The notes beneath the pieces are model-generated. The model was not told the DNA's origin. It saw only the letters and a program-made list of their open reading frames with translations, and ran no database searches. A stretch of 64,000 nt of DNA from Candidatus Rhodoferax odensensis (lineage in GTDB: Bacteria; Pseudomonadota; Gammaproteobacteria; Burkholderiales; Burkholderiaceae_C): contig JADKDJ010000004.1 in assembly GCA_016718405.1 (NCBI GenBank), positions 124,001 to 188,000 on the forward strand. Direction: 5' to 3'. Position numbers and translations under genes: made by a program. Every line of letters begins with the position of its first letter. The first letter of the stretch is position 1. This document shows positions 35,771-44,411 of this stretch, in pieces.

Positions 35771-36388
35771 GCGCAGCATCGACCAGCGAGCGCCCAGCAC
35801 CGGCGCTCGCGCATTGCTCTACCCACGACCTACGCACCACGCATTTGGACGAGCGCTTTCCAGCAGCCCTCAAAACCGCACTTCGGCAGCCACTTTTATG
35901 CGGTTCCACGCAGCCGTTAACAACGCCTTAGGGCTTTGGCAATCGGTCGTTGCAACTCATTCAGCGCGCTGTTGACTGAGCTTGCCATGGCGTTGGCGTC
36001 GTAAATCTTTCCCCGCCCCCCACTGCAGGCTTGGCGCGCTCAAGATACTTCGAAGCGCCCTATTAACTACGAACTACGCGGCCGACGAGTGGCTGCGACT
36101 GGGTTGGGTGCGCGGCGGTGGCGACGCGGCGGCGGATTGTGCGGCATGTGACGGGTAGTTGATTCGGCGCGGGCGCACGCACCGGGCGATCGAGTTGGCA
36201 GTCGGAACCCAAACCCTTCTTCGCTTGTCCGACGGGCCCTATCCCGCACGGTTGACGCAGATTTGGGCACCGGTGCCCCTTGCATTTCCAGCAACAGTGC
36301 CTTCGCGGTTTGCTACTGTTTCTTGCGCGACCGCCTGCATACAGTTGCGCCATCGATTCGAACTGACAAACCGCACTGGAGCCCGCAC
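35771..36388. other. Junction region: IS edge, LysR remnant and duplicated leader
   Basis: No intact gene. It holds a short hairpin (GAGCGCC...GGCGCTC near 35789-35810), a degraded LysR fragment (35968-36056), a MATE-gene fragment (from 36074, with an internal 30-base deletion relative to copy 1) and the duplicated 230-bp leader of the exported-protein gene. Confidence 0.6.
35968..36056 (-). pseudogene. Degraded fragment of a LysR-type regulator gene
   Basis: This stretch aligns by eye with about 38356-38435 inside the intact LysR gene: both carry TTGAC-GAGCTTGCC, GCGT-GGCGTCGT and GGCGCG-TCAAGATA in order. Translated on the minus strand it gives broken remains of the linker after the DNA-binding domain. 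It ends 17 bases before repeat copy 2. Confidence 0.5.
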
Positions 36389-37059
36389 ATGACTTCTGCC
36401 CCTCTTCGCCGCCTGACCAAGGCGGCATTTGCCGCGTGGTGCTTGAGCACCGCCTTTTCCCATGCGCAAGCAGGGCCAGCGACCTCCCTCAATCTCGAGA
36501 CGCTACGTCTGTCGCCTGAGTCCGTAGGGGCGTTGATCTACCGGGGCGATACCTTCGCCCAGCACACGCCCGCGGGATCCCCGCTCTATCGGTACGAGCG
36601 ACGCGTGTTAAGCACGCCCAGCGGATTGGTCGCAAGCCACCTCACCAGCGATCAAGCCGGGCGCATGATCATTGCTGAGTCGTCCCTGGTCTCGCCCAGC
36701 TACGAGCTGCGTCGCTTTGAGGTGGCGAACCTGCAAGCAGGCTTCACCGGCGTTGTGGAGATCAGCCAAGACGGGCGCCATCTGAAGTATGAACTCCAGC
36801 ACAACGGGGCAGTCAGCACCGCGTCGGAAGATGTGGCCGACCCGGTGGTCAGCGGGCCTTCGCTGTTTGGCTTCATTCTCAAGAACTGGGACCCGTTGAC
36901 GGCCGGGGCAACCCCTGCCGGTGCGCATGCTGGTGCTCAAGGACAAGACCACCTATGGATTCGACCTGAAGCTCGAGAAGCAGGCCAAGGGGCACACCTC
37001 CTTCACGCTCACGCCCAGCAACCTGCTGATTCGCCTGGCAGTCGCGCCGCTGCGCGTGG
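36074..37059 (+). repeat. Direct repeat, copy 2 (MATE fragment plus exported-protein gene)
   Basis: 986 bp matching 26671-27688. Here the MATE part is only the fragment YAADEWLR...LGWV with 30 bases missing, so the left side is cut, while the right side continues into the natural 3' end of the exported-protein gene. This is the mirror image of copy 1. A recombination between the copies would remove about 9.4 kb. Confidence 0.9.
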
Positions 37060-37190
37060 TGTTTGACACGAGCGCAAGGACCGTGGCCCGATATGAAGGG
37101 CGAGTACCCCCGATGGAGAGCGTGGCGGGCAAGCTCAAGGACCTGGATGCCCGCGTGGTGTACACGCCAGTTTCCGCCACCTATCGATGA
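36389..37190 (+). pseudogene. Exported protein of unknown function, copy 2, one-base frameshift
   Basis: Same signal peptide and domain as the copy at 27019, and with the natural C-terminus VVFDTSARTVARYEGRVPPM ... VVYTPVSATYR. One extra C in the run at ~36911-36915 (ACCCC against ACCC in copy 1) shifts the frame, so the protein would end ~45 codons later in nonsense. With the base removed it is a 267-residue protein ending 24 bases before the DUF2214 gene, its natural partner. Confidence 0.75.
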
Positions 37191-37214
37191 ACCTGGATTG
37201 GAGGATTAAGAACC

Positions 37215-37676
37215 ATGACCATCCTGTTTGCCGCCCTTCACCACGTGGCCGTGCTGATGCTCCTGGGCTGTTCGCTGGTGTCCATCGCGTTATGGAGTCG
37301 TCCGTTTGACTTGTGTGTGGCGCGCCGCTTGCACGTTACGGACATGCTCAATGGGGCCGTGGCCACACTGGTATTGCTGGTTGGCCTGGTGCGCGTGGTG
37401 TACCTTGAAAAGGGAGCCGCCTACTACGTTCACAATGGACCGTTCATCGCCAAGTTGGCGCTGTATGGCGTGGCGAGCGTGTTGTCCTTGATCCCGACGC
37501 TCGAAATGATGCGCTGGCGTGCGCCGCTCAAGCAGGGACGGTTGCCCTCTTTGAGCCCTGTGAAGTTGACCCACCTGCGCGGGGTTGCGTATCTGCAGTT
37601 GGTGTGTCTTCTGGCAATGATGGTTTGCGCCAACCTGGCAACGCGCGGTGCTGACGCGGCCGTGCTTGCGCCGTGA
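37215..37676 (+). CDS. DUF2214 family membrane protein
   Basis: A 153-residue inner-membrane protein with four predicted helices: LFAALHHVAVLMLLGCSLVS, MLNGAVATLVLLVGLVRVVYL, FIAKLALYGVASVLSLIPTL and LQLVCLLAMMVCANLA. The pattern ALHH and LVRVVYLEKG matches DUF2214. Function unknown. GGAGG lies about 15 bases before the ATG, with a second purine run AAGAA nearer. Follows the exported-protein gene and probably shared its transcript. Confidence 0.8.
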   Translation: MTILFAALHHVAVLMLLGCSLVSIALWSRPFDLCVARRLHVTDMLNGAVATLVLLVGLVRVVYLEKGAAYYVHNGPFIAKLALYGVASVLSLIPTLEMMRWRAPLKQGRLPSLSPVKLTHLRGVAYLQLVCLLAMMVCANLATRGADAAVLAP

Positions 37677-37677
37677 T

Positions 37678-38619
37678 TCAAGGTATCAACCAGGGATCGT
37701 CCTTGCTCCCGCCAAAGACTTCAACCAGAAAATCCATGAAGACACGTGTCCGCACCGGCACATGCTTGCGGCTTGGCATGGCGGCATACATCTGCAAGGC
37801 GCCGCCACGCCACCCGGGCAGGACGCGTTCAAGACGACCATCGCGCAACGCGCCCGCCACCATGAACGTGGGCAAGCCAGCAACCCCCATGCCAGCCAAG
37901 GCAGCGGTGTAGAGTACTTCGAGTTGGCCGGTGCACAGGATTGGCGGGCGCAAGGCCACGCTGAGCACCTGCCGGGTGCGTTGGGTAGTGCTTGGCTCCT
38001 CTTTGAACAGGGTGAGTTCACGCCGCACCGCGGCCACGTCTGGCAGCAATCCGTCGTGCAGAAGCAAATCGTCCGGCTGTTGCGGACGCCCGCAGCGATT
38101 GAGGTAGGCCGGCGCGGCGCAAATGACAAACGACGACGATGCCAACTGCCGAACCACGAAGTCGCCCTGCAAGGCTTGCTGTCCGATGGACAGGATCGAG
38201 ACATCGTAGTTTTCATCGGCAGCGGCAACCGGGCCGCAGGCCGACAGCTCCAGTTGAATGCGCGGGTAGCGTTGGCAAAAGACCGGCAGATGTCCAACCA
38301 GTTGATGGGTGGCAAAGGCCGGAGGGCACAGAATGCGCAATTTCCCACTGGGTGCGCGGTTGACGGAGCTTGCCTGAGCGTCGGCGTCGTCAAGCTCCGC
38401 CAGCACCCGCCTGGCGCGGTCAAGATAGTCCTCGCCAATCTCTGTCAGGGCCAGGCGGCGCGTGGTTCGATTCAGCAGCCTCACCCCCAGGTGGTCTTCG
38501 AGGTCCGACACGGCTCGGGTGACCACCGCCGGGGCGAGGTCCAGCGCCCGCGCAGCCCCTGCAAAGCTACCCTCGGCCACAACGTGTGTGAAAACCCGAA
38601 GACAGCGGAGTTGATCCAT
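37678..38619 (-). CDS. LysR-family transcriptional regulator
   Basis: A 313-residue regulator. The N-terminal winged helix (MDQLRCLRVFTHVVAEGSFAG, RAVSDLEDHLGVRLLNRTTR, residues 1-60) and the substrate-binding domain (~90-300) have normal length and order. Target and ligand are unknown. Convergent with the DUF2214 gene, whose stop is 1 base away. A degraded relative of its linker region lies at 35968-36056. Confidence 0.92.
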   Translation of the reverse strand: MDQLRCLRVFTHVVAEGSFAGAARALDLAPAVVTRAVSDLEDHLGVRLLNRTTRRLALTEIGEDYLDRARRVLAELDDADAQASSVNRAPSGKLRILCPPAFATHQLVGHLPVFCQRYPRIQLELSACGPVAAADENYDVSILSIGQQALQGDFVVRQLASSSFVICAAPAYLNRCGRPQQPDDLLLHDGLLPDVAAVRRELTLFKEEPSTTQRTRQVLSVALRPPILCTGQLEVLYTAALAGMGVAGLPTFMVAGALRDGRLERVLPGWRGGALQMYAAMPSRKHVPVRTRVFMDFLVEVFGGSKDDPWLIP

Positions 38620-38678
38620 GCGACGATTCTTTCACATCGGCAACATGGGGCGTGGCAAGCTACTGCGCCCGACAGGTG

Positions 38679-39056
38679 TTACGGCCGACCGTGGCCGTGA
38701 CGGTGGTGCCACTTGCGGCCATGGTGGTGCGACTCATACCGTTCACGCAGCCATTCCTCCCGCACGAAATACACCGGATGTCCGCAGGCGTGGTAGCGGT
38801 GGCAGTGCTTGGCCCAGTGTTTCTGATGGCCTGGCGGTACGTACAGGTACATTGGGGCTTGCTGCACCACCACTTGCGGGGGTGGTGCCACCAGAATGGG
38901 CTCGGCGAACACCACAGGTGGCGGGGGCACGTTGCCGAAGTCGACCCGGCCATACACGCCGGGCTGATTGATGCGCACGCTGACGCCCACGCTGGTCTGG
39001 GCATACAGCGGCAGGGCGGCAAGCGCAGCCAGCGTCAGGGCAACGAGTCTATTCAT
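38679..39056 (-). CDS. Exported histidine-rich protein
   Basis: A 125-residue protein with a signal peptide (ALTLAALAALPLYAQ, cut near residue 20), a VRINQPGVYGRVDFG block, a Pro/Val-rich middle and a His-rich end (HWAKHCHRYHACGHP, HHHGRKWHHRHGHG). It probably binds metal in the periplasm. AGGAGAAAACCC precedes the ATG. Similar proteins are common in Comamonadaceae without known function. Confidence 0.75.
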   Translation of the reverse strand: MNRLVALTLAALAALPLYAQTSVGVSVRINQPGVYGRVDFGNVPPPPVVFAEPILVAPPPQVVVQQAPMYLYVPPGHQKHWAKHCHRYHACGHPVYFVREEWLRERYESHHHGRKWHHRHGHGRP

Positions 39057-39255
39057 GGGTTTTCTCCTAAAGGTGATCGATACTCAACGCGACAGCGCCC
39101 GCGTGGGCCGACACGGTGCACCCCGTTCCTGACGGAATCTGCAAACAAAATCGCTACTATTGGTAACCAAGCGATCATCGCTGCGCGTGCTGCGGTTACG
39201 ATGGCATCAACCAGCCGGGGCTAGGCCCCTTTGAGACTACCAGAGCTACTCAACC

Positions 39256-39531
39256 ATGCAAGCCACCGCCGACGACATTTCCGCCTTTGAGGCGGCCAAA
39301 GACTGCCTTGCCTATTGGATTGACATTCACAACGGCATGATTGCCGACGAGTGTGGCGCGCCGATGCCCGATATCGACCTGTTGGCCAGTTTGCGTAGCG
39401 AGCGTTCCAAGCTGGCGCGGCTGCGCGCGGCGCTGCATATTTCCGACAGCGCAGAAATTGCGCGCGTGCTGGGTGAGTACGGCGAGATGCTCAGCGTCTG
39501 GCGCGACCAGCATCATCCGCTTGCGGCCTGA
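39256..39531 (+). CDS. Hypothetical protein, 91 residues
   Basis: A soluble acidic protein, mainly helical (DISAFEAAKDCLAYWIDIHN, LRSERSKLARLRAAL). No family recognised. Convergent with the amylase gene, whose stop is 16 bases away. A small hairpin GGGGCTAGGCCCC lies ~30 bases upstream of the start. Confidence 0.6.
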   Translation: MQATADDISAFEAAKDCLAYWIDIHNGMIADECGAPMPDIDLLASLRSERSKLARLRAALHISDSAEIARVLGEYGEMLSVWRDQHHPLAA

Positions 39532-39546
39532 TGTCTTTTCTGCCGC

Positions 39547-41427
39547 TCATGGACTGACCTCCAGCACCAGGGCGCTACGGGCGGGCACCCGCAATGATTG
39601 CCCAAGCGCGTGCCGCGTCTGGTCCATCACATCACGCCCCCACGAACGCGGGCCCAGCATGTCGGCAAAACGCGTGGTGTCGAGCGTGGTGGCGCTGACG
39701 TTCTTGTTCAGCACCACCATGACCTTCTGCGAGTCGTTGTAGCGGAAGTAAACATAGGTGCCGTGCTGCGGCGCGAAGTGCATCAGTTTTCCGGTGTGCA
39801 CAGCTGGCGCGCTCTTGCGCCAGGTCAGCAACTTGCGCAAGAACTCCTGGGCGTCGCGTTGTGCAGTCGTAAGCCCCTGGCCGGTCACCGCGTTGACGCG
39901 GTCACCCGGCCAGCCACCGGGGAAGTCGGCGCGCACCAGGCCGTCGTCACGCTGCTTGGGGCTGCTCATCAACACCTCGGTGCCGTAGAAGAACTGCGGA
40001 ATACCGCGCATGGTGGCCAGGTAGACCATCGCCATGCGCGTCAGCGCCACGTCTCCATTCAAGACTGAGAACAAGCGACTGGTGTCATGGTTGCCGTCGA
40101 AGGTGACCAGGTTGCCGGGATCGGGGTACAGGAAGTCATGCGCCAACAGCTCATACAGCCTGCCCAGGCCCGTGCCATGGTTTTGCGGGTCTTCCGGCTC
40201 CGCCAGACCGTCGCGCATGGCCCACAGCAAGGGAAAGTCCATCATGCTGGGCATGTTCGGCTCGAAGCCATCGTGGTTGCGTTTGCCGCGCTGCCAGTAG
40301 GCCACCAGCGCTGGGCTGCCGGTCATCTCCTCGCCCACGATATTGAGTTTGGGGTACTCCTGCAGGACGCGTTGCGCCCACCGTGACAGAAAGGCGCGAT
40401 CCGAGTAAGAGAAAGTATCTTCCCGAATGCCCGATAGCCCGGCGTACTCGACCCACCAGATGCTGTTCTGAATCAGGTACTCGGCCAACAGTGGGTTGCG
40501 TTGGTTCAGGTCGGGCATGGTCTTGACAAACCAGCCGTCGGTAAATCCCTTGCGGTCGCTCGGCGCAGCGTAGGTGTCCAGCAAGGTGGTGCGTTTGTGG
40601 TTGGTCTCGGTGAACGTGCGCCATTGGTTGAGCCAGTCCCGAGAGGGCAGGTCGCGCATCCACCAGTGCCCGGAGCCAATGTGGTTGAGCACGATGTCCT
40701 GGATGAAACCAATGCCCTTGCTCCTGGCTGTAGCAACCAGTCGTGCGTACTCTTCGTTGCGACCAAAGCGAGCGTCGACTTGGTATAGGTCGGTTGTCGA
40801 GTAGCCGTGGTAGGAATAGGTGGGCTGGTTGTTTTCGGTCAAAGGCGTTGGCCAGATTTGCGTGAAGCCCATTGCGGCGATGTAGTCCAGGTGCTGGGCA
40901 ATGCCCTGCAGGTCGCCGCCGTGGCGCGCGCCGGGGTCGGCGCGGTTCACGCCTTCGCTAAGGGCCGGCACGTGGTCATTGGCCGGGTTGCCGTTGGCGA
41001 AGCGGTCCGGCACCAGCAGATAGATCACGTCCTTGGGACCGAAGCCTTGGCGCTGGGCAGACAGCGCTGCTCGCGCGTGCAGCGCGTAGCGGTGGCGCAG
41101 CGCCACGCCTTGCTCATCGCGAAACCGGATTTCGAACTCGCCGGCAGCGGCGTCGGGTGCGATGTCCAGGTTGAGAAAAAGGTAGTTGCTGCTCTCAACT
41201 CGGGTCACGCCGCGCAGCGTTACGCCGGGGTGGCTGAGTTCCGGTCGCAGCTTGGCGATCTGGCGTCCATGCACCATGAGTTGCAGTCCGCTGTGCTGCA
41301 TGCCAACCCACCAGTTGGGCGGCTCCACACGGTCAAGGCTGGGGGTGCTTGAATTGGAGGTTTGACTGTGTGCAACAAGGCCACTGGCGAGCAGCATCAG
41401 GGCGAGGAGGTGACGGAGGGATTTCAT
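39547..41427 (-). CDS. Exported GH13 alpha-amylase, neopullulanase/cyclomaltodextrinase-like
   Basis: A 626-residue exported glucan hydrolase. The start is placed at MKSLRHLLALMLLASG because it gives a perfect signal peptide (to AHSQT); an upstream GTG in frame would place 15 odd residues before it. A beta-rich N-domain (VEPPNWWVGMQHSGLQLMVHG) is the cyclomaltodextrinase type. Catalytic blocks are IQDIVLNHIG, GIREDTFSYSD (nucleophile Asp), NIVGEEM (Glu) and TFDGNHDTSR (Asp). It cuts maltodextrins, cyclodextrins or pullulan in the periplasm. Divergent from pullulanase with shared candidate operators. Confidence 0.92.
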   Translation of the reverse strand: MKSLRHLLALMLLASGLVAHSQTSNSSTPSLDRVEPPNWWVGMQHSGLQLMVHGRQIAKLRPELSHPGVTLRGVTRVESSNYLFLNLDIAPDAAAGEFEIRFRDEQGVALRHRYALHARAALSAQRQGFGPKDVIYLLVPDRFANGNPANDHVPALSEGVNRADPGARHGGDLQGIAQHLDYIAAMGFTQIWPTPLTENNQPTYSYHGYSTTDLYQVDARFGRNEEYARLVATARSKGIGFIQDIVLNHIGSGHWWMRDLPSRDWLNQWRTFTETNHKRTTLLDTYAAPSDRKGFTDGWFVKTMPDLNQRNPLLAEYLIQNSIWWVEYAGLSGIREDTFSYSDRAFLSRWAQRVLQEYPKLNIVGEEMTGSPALVAYWQRGKRNHDGFEPNMPSMMDFPLLWAMRDGLAEPEDPQNHGTGLGRLYELLAHDFLYPDPGNLVTFDGNHDTSRLFSVLNGDVALTRMAMVYLATMRGIPQFFYGTEVLMSSPKQRDDGLVRADFPGGWPGDRVNAVTGQGLTTAQRDAQEFLRKLLTWRKSAPAVHTGKLMHFAPQHGTYVYFRYNDSQKVMVVLNKNVSATTLDTTRFADMLGPRSWGRDVMDQTRHALGQSLRVPARSALVLEVSP

Positions 41428-41435
41428 CAGATTGA

Positions 41436-41450
41436 TGTAGTCAAAATACC
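41436..41450. promoter_or_regulatory. Candidate HexR-like operator, site F (amylase start)
   Basis: TGTAGTCAAAATACC: left half exact, right half 4 of 6. It lies 9-23 bases upstream of the amylase start codon, where binding would block translation-proximal transcription. Confidence 0.4.
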
Positions 41451-41521
41451 AATTGAAATTCTGAAAGAACACCTAAACCATGGTCATTCTAGCTATGATG
41501 AGCGAGTGGTGTGCGAATATC

Positions 41522-41536
41522 TGTAGCAATACTACG
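41522..41536. promoter_or_regulatory. Candidate HexR-like operator, site G (pullulanase start)
   Basis: TGTAGCAATACTACG: a perfect palindrome in its own right, with one symmetrical change in each half of TGTAGT-N3-ACTACA. It ends 6 bases before the pullulanase ATG, in the place of a ribosome-binding site, so a short or leaderless transcript is possible. Confidence 0.55.
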
Positions 41537-41541
41537 TCAAA

Positions 41542-44343
41542 ATGGGCGTTACGTTGAAAACAACCGGCACGATCAGAAGTCGTTTGCGCGTGGCCAGCGC
41601 TTGCTTGGCGCGCCTGGCTGGCGCAACGCTGTTGCTCGCCGCGTCTTTGAGTGGTCCCGCCGCCGCAGCTTTGCCCGCCAAAGCAGTGTGCGACAGCGCA
41701 GACAGCGCTACCGTCTTGCAGGCAATGCCCACTCAGCCGGACCTGCTTGCCCATGCGGTCTGGCTTAGCGGTGATGTGCTGCAGTGGCCTGGCGTGCAGG
41801 CGACAGGCGCTTTCAAGCTGTATTACTCGCAGGTCGGGCAGATCGCGGTGGAAGCGGGCGCGCCGGTGCAGGGCGCGCAGGGTGCCTTGCCGCTGTCCGT
41901 GGCCAACGATGATCAGTCGTTGTCCCTGAGCGCACGGTTCAAACACGTGGGCCCGGGCGTGCGCCTGGCGCTGGCAGCGGCAGACCGCCCACGCATGCGC
42001 GCGCTGCACACCGGCCAACTGGTGCTGGTGCAGGAGGACGAGCGGGGCCGGATGCTGCAGGCCACACGGGTGCAGACCGCCGCCGCGATCGACGCCCTGT
42101 TTGGCGAGTCAGCGACCGGCAGTGACCTGGGCGTGGCCGTGACGGCGAGCCAGACGCGCTTTGCGCTGTGGGCGCCCACGGCCCAGGCGGCTGCGCTCTG
42201 CCGCTACGCCAGCGGCAGCAGCCCTGCGTTGGCGATGACACCGATGCACCGGGACGAGCGCACCGGTGTGTGGACGCTGGACGAGGCCGCAAGCCATGCC
42301 GGCCAGTACTACACCTATCTGGTGGACGTATTCGTGCCCGGCGTGGGTCTGGTGCGCAACCGCGTCACCGACCCGTATTCCGTGAGCCTGACCACCGATT
42401 CACGACGCAGCCTGGTCGCCGATCTCGACGACGGCACCCTCAAACCCGCTGGTTGGGACCAGGCAGCGCGACCCAAACCCTTGGCCTCGCAGACCGACAT
42501 GGTGATCTACGAGTTGCACGTGCGCGACTTTTCGATCAACGACACCAGCGTGCGCCCCGAGCACCGTGGCAAGTACTTGGCCTTTACCCAAAAGCAGTCG
42601 AACGGCATGCGCCACCTGAGGGCTTTGGCCAAAGCCGGCCTGACCGACGTGCACCTGTTACCGGTGTTTGACTTGGCCTCGATTCCCGAGGCTGGCTGTG
42701 TGTCGCCCTCCGTGGCGGGCGGCCCGGATACCCCGACGCAACAAGCGCGGCTGATGCCCGACGCCGCGCGCGACTGCTTCAACTGGGGCTACGACCCGCT
42801 GCACTTCAACGCGCCCGAGGGCAGCTACGCCACCGACGCGGCCAACGGTGCCACCCGCGTGCGCGAGTTTCGCCAGATGGTGATGGCGCTGCACCACGCC
42901 GGTTTGCGGGTAGGCATGGACGTGGTCTACAACCACACCTCCGCGTCCGGGCAGAAGCCTCAGTCGGTGCTGGACCGCATCGTGCCGGGCTACTACCACC
43001 GGCTCAATGCCAAGGGCGAGGTGGAGCAATCCACCTGCTGCGACAACACCGCCACCGAGCACCTGATGATGGCCAAGCTGATGCGTGACTCGGTGCTGTT
43101 GTGGGCCAGACACTACGCCATTGACTCGTTTCGCTTTGACCTGATGGGCCATCAACCCAAGGCGGCGATGGTCGAGTTGAAGGCGGCCCTGCGCCACGCG
43201 GTCGGCCGCGATGTTCAACTGATCGGCGAGGGCTGGAACTTTGGCGAGGTGGCCGACGGCGCGCGCTTTGAGCAGGCCTCGCAGTTGGCGCTGGGCGGCA
43301 CTGGCATCGGCACCTTTAGCGACCGTGCGCGGGATGCGGTGCGCGGCGGCGGGCCGAGTGACCAGGGCCAAGCGCTGCTGGCCAATCAAGGCTACATCAA
43401 TGGCCTGGTGTACGACCGCAATCCGCACGCCAAACCGGATCGACCGCCCGGCGACTTGCTGCGCACGGCCGACATGGTGCGTGTGGGGCTGGCCGGCTCG
43501 GTTCGCGACTACCCGTTGACCACACACAGTGGCGCCGTCAAACGCCTGCACGAGATCGACTACAACGGCCAGAGCGCCGGTTATGCGCGCGAACCTGCCG
43601 AAGTCGTCAACTACGTGGAGAACCACGACAACCAGACGCTGTTTGACATCAACGCTTTCAAACTGCCGCCCGCCACCAGCCGGGAGGACCGGGCCCGCGT
43701 GCAAATGCTGGGCGCCGCCATCAATATGTTTAGTCAGGGCGTGGCTTACTTTCACGCCGGCATCGACACGCTGCGCTCCAAGTCGCTGGACCGCAACAGT
43801 TTTGACTCCGGCGACTGGTTCAATCGGCTCGATTGGACCTACGCTGACAACTACTTCGCCACCGGTCTGCCACCTGAACAGGACAATGGCAAAGACTGGG
43901 CACTGATGAGGCCGATTCTGGCCAATCCGCTGATCAAGCCGACGCGGCGCGAGATTGCCTGGGCGCGCGATCAGTTTCGTGACCTGCTCAAGATCAGGTC
44001 CAGCAGTACGCTGTTTCGGCTGCGTAGCGCGCAGGACATCGCGCAGCGCCTGACGTTCCACAACACTGGCCCGTCGCAAAACCCGGTCCTTCTGGCCGCG
44101 CACCTGGATGGCCGGGGTTACGACGGCGCGCAGTTCTCCGAATTGCTTTATCTGGCCAACGTCGACAAGGTGCCGCACACACTCGTGATCGACGCCGAAC
44201 GTGGCAAACACTACCAATTGCATCCGGTGCACCGCGCCGCACGCGCGGCCGACCAGCGTGTCGCCAAGCAGGCCCGTTATGAGCCGGCCCAGGGCCGCTT
44301 CGTCGTGCCCGCCCGGACCGCTTTGGTGTTTGTCGTGCGCTGA
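41542..44343 (+). CDS. pulA: Exported pullulanase (type I, alpha-1,6 debranching)
   Basis: A 933-residue GH13 enzyme with a signal peptide (LARLAGATLLLAASLSGPAA). It has a pullulanase N-domain, a CBM48 domain (TRFALWAPTAQAAALCRY) and the family marker FNWGYDPLHFNAPEGSYAT. Catalytic blocks are VVYNHTSASG, DSFRFDLMGH (Asp ~533), LIGEGWNFGE (Glu ~562) and VENHDNQTLFD (Asp ~697). It opens branch points so that linear maltodextrins reach MalE. No ribosome-binding site is seen before the ATG; a later start would remove the signal peptide. Confidence 0.94.
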   Translation: MGVTLKTTGTIRSRLRVASACLARLAGATLLLAASLSGPAAAALPAKAVCDSADSATVLQAMPTQPDLLAHAVWLSGDVLQWPGVQATGAFKLYYSQVGQIAVEAGAPVQGAQGALPLSVANDDQSLSLSARFKHVGPGVRLALAAADRPRMRALHTGQLVLVQEDERGRMLQATRVQTAAAIDALFGESATGSDLGVAVTASQTRFALWAPTAQAAALCRYASGSSPALAMTPMHRDERTGVWTLDEAASHAGQYYTYLVDVFVPGVGLVRNRVTDPYSVSLTTDSRRSLVADLDDGTLKPAGWDQAARPKPLASQTDMVIYELHVRDFSINDTSVRPEHRGKYLAFTQKQSNGMRHLRALAKAGLTDVHLLPVFDLASIPEAGCVSPSVAGGPDTPTQQARLMPDAARDCFNWGYDPLHFNAPEGSYATDAANGATRVREFRQMVMALHHAGLRVGMDVVYNHTSASGQKPQSVLDRIVPGYYHRLNAKGEVEQSTCCDNTATEHLMMAKLMRDSVLLWARHYAIDSFRFDLMGHQPKAAMVELKAALRHAVGRDVQLIGEGWNFGEVADGARFEQASQLALGGTGIGTFSDRARDAVRGGGPSDQGQALLANQGYINGLVYDRNPHAKPDRPPGDLLRTADMVRVGLAGSVRDYPLTTHSGAVKRLHEIDYNGQSAGYAREPAEVVNYVENHDNQTLFDINAFKLPPATSREDRARVQMLGAAINMFSQGVAYFHAGIDTLRSKSLDRNSFDSGDWFNRLDWTYADNYFATGLPPEQDNGKDWALMRPILANPLIKPTRREIAWARDQFRDLLKIRSSSTLFRLRSAQDIAQRLTFHNTGPSQNPVLLAAHLDGRGYDGAQFSELLYLANVDKVPHTLVIDAERGKHYQLHPVHRAARAADQRVAKQARYEPAQGRFVVPARTALVFVVR

Positions 44344-44411
44344 GGTCGCACGATCGGCTTGGACGTCATCATCAGGAGCATGGCAAACACCGGTGGACCC
44401 ACCATCTCTGC

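Noticed and set aside
26789..36073. Prophage or integrative conjugative element
   Set aside because: No integrase, phage structural or conjugation gene is present; the flanking repeats are pieces of host genes, not att sites.
42658..44232. 524-residue open frame on the minus strand
   Set aside because: Antisense shadow of pullulanase.
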